Below the pieces are notes generated by a model. It worked only from the letters and a program-made list of their open reading frames with translations, did not search any database and was not told the origin of the DNA. A DNA stretch of 64,000 nucleotides from Endobacterium cereale (GTDB lineage: Bacteria > Pseudomonadota > Alphaproteobacteria > Rhizobiales > Rhizobiaceae). Both the position numbers and the translations under genes were made by a program. The DNA lies in NCBI RefSeq assembly GCF_009617585.1, contig NZ_WIXI01000050.1, positions 434,001-498,000 of the forward strand, read 5' to 3'. Below are positions 1 through 8,749 of this stretch, one piece after another. Within the stretch, counting starts at the first letter, position 1; the number at the start of each line of letters is the position of its first letter.

Positions 1-1
1 C

Positions 2-403
2 GCCTTTCAGGAAGCCAATCTGGCGCCACCGATAAAAGAACGTGGCGATTATTACCGCTGGATGTTCTTTGCCGCCGGCCCGCTTGAAGCCGCCGTCACC
101 AACAAGACGCTCGGCGTGGAAGTTGCCAGCGACCGTGAACGCATGGTTGGTTACGGCAATTATACCGAGGTCATGTCGACCCTGGAGCGCGCCATCGCAA
201 GCCATGAATTTGTCGGCGGTTATCGTTTTTCCGCCGCGGACGTTTACGTCGGCTCGCAGATCGGCTGGGGCCTGCAGTTTGGCACGATCGAGAAGCGTCA
301 GGCTTTTGTCGATTATTACGGCCGCCTGTCGGAGCGCCCGGCCTACAAACGCGCTACGGAGATCGACGACGCTTTGGTACGTGAGATCAAGGCTGCGGGC
401 TGA
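2..403 (+). CDS. Glutathione S-transferase family protein, C-terminal part
   Basis: The frame is open from the window edge and ends with TGA at 401-403, so only the last 133 residues are visible. The sequence is mostly helical and reads like the all-alpha C-terminal domain of a GST: an ERGDYYRW start, a segment with hydrophobic heptads, then FSAADVYVGSQIGWG. That last piece matches the conserved 'F(S/T)xAD' N-capping box of GST helix 6. The thioredoxin-fold half that would bind glutathione lies outside the window, so substrate and class cannot be judged. Confidence is good for the family and low for any specific role. Confidence 0.8.
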   Translation, partial: AFQEANLAPPIKERGDYYRWMFFAAGPLEAAVTNKTLGVEVASDRERMVGYGNYTEVMSTLERAIASHEFVGGYRFSAADVYVGSQIGWGLQFGTIEKRQAFVDYYGRLSERPAYKRATEIDDALVREIKAAG

Positions 404-490
404 ATTGGTTCCGGACTGCCCCGGCAGCAAAGCAAGCGTCGTTGAGCAGCGCAGCGTCTGCGGCACGATCGGCTCAAGTCAAGCGCGGTG

Positions 491-590
491 TCCGGCTGAA
501 AGGCTGGAGTGATAATTAGGACGCAGCTTTCAGCGCCCGGACGGTATGACCCGCAAATCGCCGGTGTTTTGAAAATCTCAGATCACCACG
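491..590. repeat. Dispersed intergenic repeat, copy A (RIME-like)
   Basis: About 65 bases from 523 (GCAGCTTTCAGCGCCC onward) match 9428-9495 at roughly three positions in four, with the same order of motifs: CAGCTTTCAG, an ATG.C.CGCAAA box, GGTGTTTT and GAAAATC. The 5' part (TCCGG..CTGAAAGG, 491-503) is an imperfect inverted repeat of the core start, as it is in copy B. Both copies are intergenic. Rhizobia carry short palindromic mosaic elements called RIME; membership of that family is my inference. Confidence 0.6.
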
Positions 591-648
591 AGAAGCCTCT
601 GCCCTGTTGCCGGGCAGACCCAAACCACCGTTACCGACGGGTTCACCC

Positions 649-1554
649 TTATTGGATCGACGGTTTTTTCAAGAAGCTGTTGCGATCGGCCGAACTGATG
701 CGCAGCCAGGCTTCGCGGCCATCGCGCAGAACCCGCATAGGAATCTGTGCACCGGCCGGACCGCTGCTCCAGACCTTTCGGTAAAAATCGGCCAGCCCAT
801 CGACTTCACCATCGCGGATTTCGGAGATCACGTCGCCGCGTTTCAAGCCGCCCTGCGCCGCGGGGCTACCTTCGGCAACACTCATGACGACAACCTCACC
901 GTCACTTTCGGCCGAAAACGCACCGAGCCAAGGCCGAGGCTCGCGGTCGATCTCGCCGCGGTTCAGAAGCTCGTCGAGAATGGGTCGTAAAATATCGATC
1001 GGCACGACCATGTTGATATCGGTCACTTCGTTACGCTGGCTCATCTGCAATCGCAGCGAACCGACACCGAGCAGCGTTCCTTCCGCATCGAACAAGCCCG
1101 CACCGCCCCATGAAGGATGCGCCGGAGCGATAAAGATCGCCTCGTCGAGCAGATATTCCCAGTAGCCGGCAAATTCCTGCTTGGCGACGATCGCCGACTG
1201 CACATAATCGCCGGTGCCATCAATAATCACGACCGGTTCGCCAACCTGCGCCTTGGCGGAATCACCCAGCGGCACTGCGGGCAGATCGAGCGGTCCCAGC
1301 GCCTGCAAGAGGCCGAACCCGCTCTCCTGATCATAAGCCATTGGATGGGCTGGTACGACCCGACCATCCTGCAGTGTCAGCCACACATCTTCCGCTTCGG
1401 TAATCAGGTAACCGATAGTCAGGATCAGTCCGTTTTCGCGGATGACGATACCACTGCCTTCACGCCGTGTTCCGAGCGAGCCGGCGGTGAACGCATCTTC
1501 GGGAATGGTGGCACGCACGGCCACGACGGACCGCATAATTCTCTCGATATCCAT
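649..1554 (-). CDS. HtrA/DegP-like trypsin-fold protein with PDZ domain, catalytic triad lost
   Basis: About 301 residues. The order is a trypsin-like fold (about 1-200) followed by a PDZ domain (about 207-285, from PWLGAFSAE). Aligned by eye to HtrA, the His motif TNNHVV reads TIGYLI (Tyr49), the Asp motif reads DQESGFGLL (Gly79), and GNSGGP reads PSWGGAG (Trp149). All three catalytic residues are therefore replaced while the surrounding framework is kept. No signal peptide is visible, unlike periplasmic HtrA, so a cytoplasmic binding role is likelier than proteolysis. I chose the ATG at 1554 because GGGG lies about 9 bases upstream; an ATG at 1572 lacks a ribosome site. It is transcribed away from the next gene, sharing a roughly 215-base divergent region. 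Confidence 0.8.
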   Translation of the reverse strand: MDIERIMRSVVAVRATIPEDAFTAGSLGTRREGSGIVIRENGLILTIGYLITEAEDVWLTLQDGRVVPAHPMAYDQESGFGLLQALGPLDLPAVPLGDSAKAQVGEPVVIIDGTGDYVQSAIVAKQEFAGYWEYLLDEAIFIAPAHPSWGGAGLFDAEGTLLGVGSLRLQMSQRNEVTDINMVVPIDILRPILDELLNRGEIDREPRPWLGAFSAESDGEVVVMSVAEGSPAAQGGLKRGDVISEIRDGEVDGLADFYRKVWSSGPAGAQIPMRVLRDGREAWLRISSADRNSFLKKPSIQ

Positions 1555-1768
1555 GGTTCGAACCCCGAGCATTGGGCAGGCGCACAGCTTGCACCCGCCG
1601 GATCATTGGCATTGAAGGTAAGAACTCATGACGCACCGCGCAAGTGGAAGCTTATACTCTGCAACCACTGCGTCTGCGGATTATTAAGCATTCACTCACG
1701 GATTTATTGCCGAAATTCACGCTCGTGTTACTAATATTTAGTCCAACTTTGGGCTTGGGAGACTTTCC

Positions 1769-2107
1769 GTGAATAAGAAAATCGCTTTCGCTGCAGCCAT
1801 TGCTGCCGGCATCGTCGCGTCTGTCGGTTCGGCACGCGCCGATGACCTTGTCTTCACCCTCAAGAATGCGACCAATTCCACATTGGAGCGCTTTTACACT
1901 TCGCCGAACGGCGTCGATGACTGGGAAGATGACGTTTTTGGTCAGGATGTTCTGGAGCCGGGCCAGAGCGTGAAGATCACTATCGCCGACGGTCGCCGCG
2001 TCTGCAATTACGACATGCGTTTCGAATTTACGGAGGATTCCGATCTCGACACGACCGAGGACACACAGGATCTCTGCAAGATGGGATCCTACACGATCCA
2101 CGAGTGA
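1769..2107 (+). CDS. Small secreted protein of unknown function
   Basis: 112 residues with a clear Sec signal peptide: MNKKIAFAAAIAAG, then GSARA as the probable cleavage site near residue 24. The mature part is acidic (many Asp and Glu) and contains two Cys (about residues 84 and 102) that could form a disulfide in the periplasm. A phrase like FTLKNATNSTLERFYTSP, about hydrophobic strand plus polar turn, suggests a small beta fold. The start is GTG with GGGAG placed about 8 bases upstream. I do not recognise a named family. A strong hairpin follows the stop. Confidence 0.75.
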   Translation: MNKKIAFAAAIAAGIVASVGSARADDLVFTLKNATNSTLERFYTSPNGVDDWEDDVFGQDVLEPGQSVKITIADGRRVCNYDMRFEFTEDSDLDTTEDTQDLCKMGSYTIHE

Positions 2108-2126
2108 CAGGCTCGCCTGGACGCCA

Positions 2127-2164
2127 CCCATGAGGCCATCATGAAACCGATGCGGCCTCATGGG
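2127..2164 (+). terminator. Strong hairpin after the small secreted protein gene
   Basis: CCCATGAGGCC (2127-2137) pairs perfectly with GGCCTCATGGG (2154-2164) around a 16-base loop. There is no T-run behind it, so it is either a weak or factor-assisted terminator or an RNA-stabilising 3' end. Confidence 0.45.
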
Positions 2165-2247
2165 TACCATGCCAATATCTGGGCATTTCCGACCGCGCCT
2201 GCGGCCGCTATATCTTTGTCATTCAAGGCAATGATGGATTCCCCGAT

Positions 2248-3483
2248 ATGACCGATACCGTCCTCGACCGTTTTCTCCGTTACGTCGTCATCGACACCCA
2301 GTCGGACGCCTCCTCGCCCACTCAGCCTTCGACCGCCAAGCAGCTGACGCTCGGGAAGCTGCTGGTGGAAGAATTGCAGGCGATCGGAATTACCGACGCC
2401 CATCTCGACGAACATGGTTATGTCTACGCGACCATTCCGGCCACTTCGGCCAAGAACAATGTGCCGGTTATCTGCTTCTGCTCACATATGGACACCGCCC
2501 CCGACTTTTCCGGCACCGGCGTCAAACCGCAGGTGATCGAAGACTATCAGGGCGGCGACATCGTGCTTCCGGGCGACACGAGCCGCATCATCAAAGCCAG
2601 CGACAACCCGGAACTGGCCAACAATATCGGAAATACGATCATCACATCCGACGGCACGACCCTGCTTGGCGCTGATGACAAGGCGGGCTTGGCCGAAATC
2701 ATGACGGCCGCCGAAATCCTGATGAGCAACCCCGATATCAAACACGGCGCCATCCGCCTTTTGTTCACCCCGGACGAAGAAATCGCCCGCGGCACGGACA
2801 AAGTAGACCTCCAGAAACTCGGCGCTGATTTCGGCTACACGGTCGATGGCGAAACGCCCGGCCATATCGAGGACGAAACCTTTTCGGCGGATGGTGTTGA
2901 TATCGAGATCAAGGGCGTCGCCATCCATCCGGGCTTTGCCTTCGGCCGAATGGAAAACGCCATCCGCATCGCCGGCGATATCATTGCAAAACTGCCGCGC
3001 GACATGGCGCCTGAAAGCACCAAGGGCAAGCAAGGCTTTATCCACCCGACCGGCGTATCCGGCGCGATGGAAGGCGCCTCAATCCACCTCATCATCCGCG
3101 ATTTCGTCGATGCCGGCCTGATCGAAAAGGAAGAGCTGCTCGAAGGCATCGTCAAGGAGGTCATGGCTACCTATCCGGGCTCGACCTACACGTTCAAGGT
3201 CACAGAACAGTACCGCAACATGAAGAACGTGCTCTCTGAGCACCCGCAGATCATGGATTACGCGCTTGAAGCGGTGGAACGCACCGGCATCAAGGCGGTT
3301 CGCGGCAGCATCCGCGGCGGCACCGATGGTTCCCGCCTCACCGCCATGGGCCTGCCCTGCCCCAACATCTTTGCCGGCGGCCACGCCTTCCACTCGCCGC
3401 TGGAATGGGTCAGCCATCAGGATATGGGCAAGGCCGTCACCACGCTGGTGGAACTGGCAAAGATCTGGGAAGAGCGCGCCTGA
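2248..3483 (+). CDS. pepT: Peptidase T (tripeptide aminopeptidase)
   Basis: 411 residues, the usual length for PepT, a cytoplasmic di-zinc aminopeptidase of family M20B that removes the N-terminal residue of tripeptides. The metal-site motifs are in order: CSHMDTAPD (His and catalytic Asp, about residue 80), LGADDKAG (bridging Asp), TPDEEIARG (general base Glu and zinc Glu, about 176) and GGHAFHSPLEW (last zinc His, about 379). The lid domain lies between them. It starts at ATG 2248. The gene is monocistronic and converges on an ABC-F gene with a shared terminator. Confidence 0.95.
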   Translation: MTDTVLDRFLRYVVIDTQSDASSPTQPSTAKQLTLGKLLVEELQAIGITDAHLDEHGYVYATIPATSAKNNVPVICFCSHMDTAPDFSGTGVKPQVIEDYQGGDIVLPGDTSRIIKASDNPELANNIGNTIITSDGTTLLGADDKAGLAEIMTAAEILMSNPDIKHGAIRLLFTPDEEIARGTDKVDLQKLGADFGYTVDGETPGHIEDETFSADGVDIEIKGVAIHPGFAFGRMENAIRIAGDIIAKLPRDMAPESTKGKQGFIHPTGVSGAMEGASIHLIIRDFVDAGLIEKEELLEGIVKEVMATYPGSTYTFKVTEQYRNMKNVLSEHPQIMDYALEAVERTGIKAVRGSIRGGTDGSRLTAMGLPCPNIFAGGHAFHSPLEWVSHQDMGKAVTTLVELAKIWEERA

Positions 3484-3505
3484 TTTTGCGCTGACGTGAG
3501 AATAC

Positions 3506-3533
3506 AAAAAGCGGCCTCGACGGGCCGCCTTTT
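3506..3533. terminator. Bidirectional terminator between pepT and the ABC-F gene
   Basis: GCGGCC (3511-3516) and GGCCGC (3523-3528) pair around TCGACG. AAAAA precedes and CTTTTCC follows, so the hairpin has a U-tract on both strands, matching the convergent genes. Confidence 0.8.
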
Positions 3534-3555
3534 CCATATTCGCAGTAGTAACCGA

Positions 3556-5178
3556 TCAGACGTGCAGGCCGGGCGCCTCATAACCGGTACGCTCGACATA
3601 TTCGGTATAACCGCCACCATACTGGTGAATGCCATCCGGCGTCAGTTCCAGCACACGGTTGGACAGTTCCGACAGGAAATGACGGTCATGGCTGACAAAC
3701 AGCATCGTGCCCTCATATTCCGACAGCGCCTTGATCAGCATTTCCTTGGTGTCGAGATCAAGGTGGTTGGTCGGCTCGTCGAGAACGAGGAAATTCGGCG
3801 GATCGAACAACATGGCCGCCATCACCAGACGCGCCTTTTCACCACCGGACAGCACGCGGCACTTCTTCTCGATATCATCGCCTGAAAAACCGAAGCAGCC
3901 GGCCAGCGCGCGAAGCGAACCCTGCCCGGCGCGTGGAAACTCGCTTTCCAGCCATTCGAACACGGTCTGCTCACCATCCAGAACATCCATGGCATGCTGG
4001 GCGAAATAGCCCATCTTGACGCTGGCGCCGAGGCCCACCGTGCCTTGATCGGGCTCTGTCGAGCCGGCAATCAGTTTCAAAAGCGTCGATTTTCCGGCAC
4101 CGTTGATGCCCATGATGCACCAGCGCTCCTTGCGGCGGATCATGAAGTCGAGGCCTTCATAGATCGTGCGGCTGCCATAGGCCTTGTGCACGCCCTTGAG
4201 GTTGACGACATCTTCCCCCGAACGCGGCGCGGGCAGGAATTCGAAAGCGACCGTCTGGCGACGCTTTGGCGGCTCGACGCGTTCGATCTTGTCGAGTTTC
4301 TTGACGCGGCTCTGCACCTGCGAGGCATGGCTTGCGCGCGCCTTGAAACGCTCGATGAACTTGATTTCCTTGGCCAGCATCGCCTGCTGCCGCTCGAACT
4401 GCGACTGCTGATGTCTTTCGTTCAGTGCACGCTGCTCTTCGTAGAATCCGTAATCGCCGGAATAGGAATTGAGCGATCCGGCATCGATCTCGATGATTTT
4501 TCCGACGATGCGGTTCATGAACTCGCGGTCATGCGACGTCATCAGCAATGCGCCGTCATACCCCTTGAGGAAGGCTTCGAGCCAGATCAGGCTTTCGATA
4601 TCCAGATGGTTGCTCGGTTCGTCGAGCAGCATCACGTCCGGCCGCATGAGAAGAATGCGGGCAAGCGCAACACGCATCTTCCAGCCGCCCGAAAGCTTGC
4701 CGACATCGCCGTCCATCATTTCCTGGGAAAAGCTCAGGCCATCCAGAACTTCGCGGGCACGGCCTTCCAGACCATAACCGTCGAGTTCCTCGTAACGGGC
4801 CTGCACATCGCCATAACGCTCGATGATCTGATCCATTTCATCCATGCGGTCGGGATCGACCATGGCGGCTTCCAGCTCGCGCAATTCCGCCGCGACAATG
4901 CTGACAGGCCCCGCACCTTCCATGACTTCCGCCACGGCACTGCGGCCCGACATTTCCCCGACATCCTGATTGAAATAACCGATCGTTACGCCCTTATCGA
5001 CGGAGACCTGCCCCTCATCCGGCTCTTCGCTGCCAGTGATCATGCGGAAAAGCGTCGTCTTGCCGGCGCCGTTCGGGCCGACCAGACCGATCTTTTCGCC
5101 CCTGTTGAGGGCTGCGGTCGCCTCGATGAAGAGAATGCGGTGGCTGTTCGACTTGCTGATGTTTTCGATGCGGATCAT
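3556..5178 (-). CDS. ABC-F family ATPase (ribosome-associated type)
   Basis: 540 residues with two nucleotide-binding domains and no membrane segment, the ABC-F plan. First domain: Walker A GPNGAGKTT (about 36), signature LSGGWKMRVALA (about 163), Walker B MLLDEPSNHLD. An Arg/Lys-rich linker (about 240-300, QQAMLAKEIKFIERFKARA) corresponds to the P-site tRNA interaction motif region. Second domain: GINGAGKST (about 352), LSGGEKARLVMA, FLVLDEPTNHLD. Members (EttA, Uup, YbiT, YheS) bind the ribosomal E site and help stalled or initiating ribosomes; which subtype this is I cannot decide. A role in translation is family knowledge, not shown by context. Confidence 0.92.
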   Translation of the reverse strand: MIRIENISKSNSHRILFIEATAALNRGEKIGLVGPNGAGKTTLFRMITGSEEPDEGQVSVDKGVTIGYFNQDVGEMSGRSAVAEVMEGAGPVSIVAAELRELEAAMVDPDRMDEMDQIIERYGDVQARYEELDGYGLEGRAREVLDGLSFSQEMMDGDVGKLSGGWKMRVALARILLMRPDVMLLDEPSNHLDIESLIWLEAFLKGYDGALLMTSHDREFMNRIVGKIIEIDAGSLNSYSGDYGFYEEQRALNERHQQSQFERQQAMLAKEIKFIERFKARASHASQVQSRVKKLDKIERVEPPKRRQTVAFEFLPAPRSGEDVVNLKGVHKAYGSRTIYEGLDFMIRRKERWCIMGINGAGKSTLLKLIAGSTEPDQGTVGLGASVKMGYFAQHAMDVLDGEQTVFEWLESEFPRAGQGSLRALAGCFGFSGDDIEKKCRVLSGGEKARLVMAAMLFDPPNFLVLDEPTNHLDLDTKEMLIKALSEYEGTMLFVSHDRHFLSELSNRVLELTPDGIHQYGGGYTEYVERTGYEAPGLHV

Positions 5179-5263
5179 GGCTGCCGGTTCGCAATAAGGG
5201 AAATCGGCTGCCTTATGTCATGGGAGACGGCTTGTGTCGCGGGGTTTTATGCCGACGCGGATA

Positions 5264-5392
5264 TCATTCGGCCGGATGGCGGTCGGGCCGTGTTTTCCGT
5301 TCATTGTAGCGCGAGTACAAGGCGATCCCCATACCGATCGCAGCGACGATCCATGGTAGAACGTACCAGAAGAAAAAATAGGCGGATGTCAT
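5264..5392 (-). CDS. Tiny membrane protein (42 residues), second of a coupled pair
   Basis: Starts MTSAYFFFWYVLPWIVAAIG, one transmembrane helix at about residues 4-26, followed by a short basic, charged tail (SRYNERKTRPDRHPAE). Its ATG overlaps the stop of the upstream gene as ATGA at 5389-5392, which implies translational coupling and a shared function with that two-helix protein. I do not recognise a named family. Confidence 0.6.
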   Translation of the reverse strand: MTSAYFFFWYVLPWIVAAIGMGIALYSRYNERKTRPDRHPAE

Positions 5393-5604
5393 GATCTCAA
5401 TCCTCCGAGAACAAGCCGTCCTGCCAGATGTAATACCAAAGCTGCGGCAATCCAACTGGCAACGGCCGACAGAACACCCCAGGTCAGGCTGATAGCAGCC
5501 ACATGTGAACCCTGCCCTATTGCTCCCACCGCAAGACACGCCGTAGATGCCCTATCGAGCGCCGCAGCGAGATATTTTGTTCGCTCGTTATGCACCAACG
5601 CCAT
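5389..5604 (-). CDS. Small two-helix membrane protein (71 residues), first of a coupled pair
   Basis: After MALVHNERTKYLAAALDRA come two hydrophobic stretches (about residues 20-40 and 43-66) separated by a short turn, so it is a probable hairpin membrane protein. It ends with TGA inside the ATGA overlap that starts the 42-residue partner. The pair lies between the ABC-F gene and tig on the same strand as both but is separated from tig by a terminator. Function unknown. Confidence 0.6.
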   Translation of the reverse strand: MALVHNERTKYLAAALDRASTACLAVGAIGQGSHVAAISLTWGVLSAVASWIAAALVLHLAGRLVLGGLRS

Positions 5605-5680
5605 GACGACCCCACATCATGATCACTGGGCGCATTAATTCTCATTATTGGGCTGTTTCCAACCCACGCCCAAAACATGA

Positions 5681-5710
5681 AAAAGGCCGGGCTGTTTCCA
5701 ACCCGGCCTT
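5681..5710 (-). terminator. Terminator of tig
   Basis: Read leftward, AAGGCCGGG pairs with CCCGGCCTT (5702-5710 with 5683-5691) and runs into TTTT. The loop sequence GCTGTTTCCAAC is part of a 16-base phrase (GGGCTGTTTCCAACCC) that also occurs at 5650-5665. Confidence 0.8.
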
Positions 5711-5733
5711 CCCAATTTCCAATCCGAAAAGGA

Positions 5734-7212
5734 TTATTCGGCGCTGTCTTCAGCGGCCTTCTTCTTCGGAGCAGCCTTCTTCTTCGGAGCGGCTTCTTCG
5801 CCTTCGGCAGCGTCGTCAGCCTTGGCAGCAGCCTTCTTCTTGGAAGCAGCCTTCTTCGGCTTTTCCGAAGCGTCGTCTTCGTCGTCGGCCATCAGCTCTT
5901 CCTTGCTGACGGTCTTGTCGGTGACGTCAACTTCAGACAGCAGCTTGTCGATGACCTTCTCTTCGAAGATCGGCGCGCGCAGCGAAGCGGAAGCGCCCGG
6001 CGTGTTGCGGAAGAAATCGAGGATCTCCTTCTGCTGGCCCGGGAACTGTTGCAGCTGTGCGTAAAGCGCGCGCTGCATTTCTTCTTCGGTCACTTCGACG
6101 CCGGCCTTTTCGCCGATTTCGGAGAGAACGAGGCCGAGACGAACGCGGCGTTCAGCCAGTTTGGTGTATTCGGCGCGGGCTTCTTCCTCGGTCGTGTCTT
6201 CGTCGGCAAAGGTCTTGCCGGACTGAGCGAGGTCGGTGTTGATCTGGCGCCAGATGTTTTCGAACTCGGCGTCGACGAGGCCCTGCGGCGCGTCGAACTT
6301 GTACAGTTCGTCGAGCTGGTCGAGGATCTGACGCTTGACCTTCTGACGGGTCACGTTGCCGTACTGGCCTTCGATCTGGCTGCGAACGATTTCCTTCAGC
6401 TTGTCAGCCGATTCGAGACCAAGCTTGGTCGCGAGGTCGTCGTTGATTTCCAGTTCGGCAGCGGCAGCGACTTCCTTGACGGTGATGTCGAAGGTGGCTT
6501 CCTTGCCGGCGAGGTTCGCAGCCGGATATTCGGTCGGGAAGGTTACGGTGATGACCTTCTCATCGCCAGCCTTGACGCCGACCAACTGGTCTTCGAAGCC
6601 CGGGATGAAGCGGTTGGAACCGATGACCAGTTCGGCATCTTCGGCAGCGCCGCCATCAAAGGCTTCGCCGTCGACCTTGCCGAGGTAGTTCATGGTGACG
6701 CGATCGCCTTCAGCGGCCTTGCCCTTCTTGGTTTCGTAAGAACGGGCGCTTTCGGCGATCTTGAGGATCTGCTCGTTGACTTCGTCTTCAGAAACTTCAA
6801 CGACTTCGCGCGTGACCTTGATGCCGTTGGTCGGCTTCAGTTCGATCGGCGGAATGACTTCGTAAGAGATGCTGAATTCGAAATCGGCCTGCGCGGACAG
6901 GATCTTGTCGGCTTCGGCTTCGTCCTCGGTCATGGAGATCGAAGGCTGCGTCGCGGACTTTTCACCACGATCCGACAGGATCTGTGTCGGGCGCTCGCGG
7001 ACGATCTCGTTGACGAGTTCAGCCATGATCGACTTGCCGTAGGTCTTCTTCAGGTGCGCAAGCGGCACCTTGCCCGGACGGAAGCCGTTGATGCGGACCT
7101 TATCCTTGGCGTCGGCGAGGCGCACGTTCATCTGCGCTTCCATGTCCTTGGCCGGGATGACGACCTTGAGTTCGCGCTTCAGGCCCTCGGAGAGGGTTTC
7201 GGTAACCTGCAT
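5734..7212 (-). CDS. tig: Trigger factor, ribosome-bound chaperone and prolyl isomerase
   Basis: 492 residues. The N-terminal ribosome-binding domain carries the loop GFRPGKVP (about residues 43-50), the signature that docks on ribosomal protein L23. A PPIase (FKBP-like) domain follows (about 160-245; [18 protein letters not shown]), and then the long helical arms that cradle nascent chains. The last 50 residues are an unusual Lys/Ala/Glu tail with repeated APKKKAA and ASKKKAA blocks, common in rhizobial trigger factors and probably disordered. Monocistronic: a terminator follows it and a tRNA gene lies upstream. Confidence 0.97.
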   Translation of the reverse strand: MQVTETLSEGLKRELKVVIPAKDMEAQMNVRLADAKDKVRINGFRPGKVPLAHLKKTYGKSIMAELVNEIVRERPTQILSDRGEKSATQPSISMTEDEAEADKILSAQADFEFSISYEVIPPIELKPTNGIKVTREVVEVSEDEVNEQILKIAESARSYETKKGKAAEGDRVTMNYLGKVDGEAFDGGAAEDAELVIGSNRFIPGFEDQLVGVKAGDEKVITVTFPTEYPAANLAGKEATFDITVKEVAAAAELEINDDLATKLGLESADKLKEIVRSQIEGQYGNVTRQKVKRQILDQLDELYKFDAPQGLVDAEFENIWRQINTDLAQSGKTFADEDTTEEEARAEYTKLAERRVRLGLVLSEIGEKAGVEVTEEEMQRALYAQLQQFPGQQKEILDFFRNTPGASASLRAPIFEEKVIDKLLSEVDVTDKTVSKEELMADDEDDASEKPKKAASKKKAAAKADDAAEGEEAAPKKKAAPKKKAAEDSAE

Positions 7213-7376
7213 TGTCTAACCTTCATATCAAACAGCTGTGTGCACACGGCCGTGGTTTCGATCGCACGGTCCCGGAAACACAGCCGGCCGTGGCTTCAGA
7301 TACAATCTCGGACGCAACCGGGGAGCTACAGCAGTTCTACGGCCTATAAAGGCTCCAACTGCCAACTCCGCGGCTC

Positions 7377-7461
<85 letters not shown>

Positions 7462-7854
7462 GCACCGAACCGCGACGAAAATCCTCAATTCAGAGGCCTT
7501 CCGGAGCGCGCGTCTCTATATCACCCGTTTTTCAGCACGCAAAGGAAAAATGACAGTTTTTGCACGCCCATACAGCCGCTTCCAACGCTTTATATTGCCA
7601 TCGCTGTCATCACCGCCCGCATGCATGCCTGTCGCAGGCATTTCGGAAAGAACCGCAGAAAGCCGCAGATGTGCAGCATTCCGTGCGATTTACCAAAAAG
7701 CAATGCGCTCGCAGCATGGCTCTCTTTCCCAGATTGCACTCCACATTCAGGCCGGATTGTTTATAACAAAGCCATGCAAGCGATACATAACGCTTGCAAC
7801 GGCCGGCAGCCGGATGATCACATCAAATCACCCTCAAGCGTCAGCTTGTGATGC
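7462..7854. other. Non-coding stretch upstream of tRNA-Leu and the small RNA
   Basis: No convincing reading frame on either strand. It must contain the promoters of the leftward tRNA-Leu and the rightward small RNA. A small hairpin, ATGCCTG/CAGGCAT (7625-7641), is the only clear structure. Otherwise I see nothing identifiable. Confidence 0.5.
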
Positions 7855-7977
7855 AAATTCGGGGTCGCGCATCTCCTCCTCCCAAGCGCCTCCTTGATAG
7901 ACTAGCGATCCTCCTCCTCCCGGTCGCTGGTCGTTTTCTACGACGCCCACCGGACCTCCTCCCCCGGTGGGCGTTTC
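7855..7977 (+). ncRNA. Anti-Shine-Dalgarno small RNA, alpha-r14/NfeR1 family
   Basis: Three copies of CCTCCTCCC (7875-7883, 7913-7921, 7955-7963) each sit in a hairpin loop. Hairpin 1 is GCGC (7867-7870)/GCGC (7886-7889). Hairpin 2 is GACTAGCGA (7900-7908)/TCGCTGGTC (7924-7932). Hairpin 3 is the terminator stem CGCCCACCGG (7944-7953)/CCGGTGGGCG (7964-7973) followed by TTT. This three-hairpin layout with repeated anti-SD loops is the hallmark of the rhizobial alpha-r14 RNAs such as NfeR1, trans-acting regulators that pair with ribosome-binding sites of transporter and other mRNAs. The 5' end is estimated from the usual family length of a little over 120 bases; a promoter was not clearly seen. 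Confidence 0.85.
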
Positions 7978-8201
7978 ACATTCAGCAAACATCGGTCAGA
8001 CAGCCCATGCGCAGCAAATCTTGTGTGCGCCTGCCTCCATTTTGCTCATTTCCCTAATCGAACTTAACCAGGCCTGCACTTCACGCATAGGTACCCTTCG
8101 GGAATAGCGCTGTTCAGCCAATTAAATCGATTTATATTCCGACTCATGAAATTGACGCCGGTCAAGAACAGCGCCGGCAAGCCTCAAAAAAGGAACTCGC
8201 C

Positions 8202-8348
8202 ATGAACATCGCTCGCTCGCTCACCAACTGGCGCAAGTATCGTCAGACCGTAACCGAACTCGGCCGCATGTCGGACCGCGAACTGCACGACCTCGGCATC
8301 GGCCGCAACGACATTCGTCGCGTTGCCCGCACCGCCGTCGGCAACTGA
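8202..8348 (+). CDS. DUF1127 small basic protein
   Basis: 48 residues, MNIARSLTNWRKYRQTVTEL and onward. It has the DUF1127 pattern: an aromatic/Arg-rich N-terminal helix, then LGRMSDRELHDLGIGRNDIRRVA. AAGGAACTCGCC supplies the ribosome site. Arg-rich DUF1127 proteins in Agrobacterium and Rhodobacter are implicated in small-RNA turnover and in phosphate or carbon metabolism. A Rho-independent terminator follows, so it is monocistronic. It is close to the paralogue 250 bases downstream. Confidence 0.9.
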   Translation: MNIARSLTNWRKYRQTVTELGRMSDRELHDLGIGRNDIRRVARTAVGN

Positions 8349-8387
8349 TTTCCTCAAGCCCACAAGGGCTTTGATGGATACCAAAAG

Positions 8388-8413
8388 AGCGCCCCTTGCC
8401 GGGCGCTTTTTTT
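8388..8413 (+). terminator. Terminator of the first DUF1127 gene
   Basis: AGCGCCC (8388-8394) pairs with GGGCGCT (8401-8407) around CTTGCC and is followed by TTTTTTT. Confidence 0.9.
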
Positions 8414-8605
8414 GTGCTTTATTCCTGCCACACAATTGCCCGGCACTGCACGACAAAGCGGCAAAGCGCTTTTTTTGTTCAACATCCTGCACATTTGCAT
8501 GGCAGTCGCTGATTTTTTGCACTGCGTTTTGTTGTTCGTCGGTTGTATAAGCTCCTCAGTCGCCGAGGCAAAACGCGCTCGGCATCAGATCACTCGAGGA
8601 AAACC

Positions 8606-8749
8606 ATGAACCCGATCCGCATCGCCAAGAACTGGATCAGCTATCGCCGCACCATGAACGAGCTCGGCAACCTGTCGAACCAGGCCCTGACCGATATCGG
8701 CCTGACGCGCTACGACATCCGTAACGTTGCTGCCCGTTCCTACCGCTAA
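8606..8749 (+). CDS. DUF1127 small basic protein, paralogue
   Basis: 47 residues, MNPIRIAKNWISYRRTMNEL and onward, ending TDIGLTRYDIRNVAARSYR. It is clearly a paralogue of the gene at 8202: same length and same (D/T)xxIGxxRxDIRxVA core. GAGGA (8596-8600) lies 5 bases before the ATG, so this start is preferred to an in-frame one at 8543. It is preceded by its own 190-base leader rather than co-transcribed through the terminator at 8388. Confidence 0.88.
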   Translation: MNPIRIAKNWISYRRTMNELGNLSNQALTDIGLTRYDIRNVAARSYR

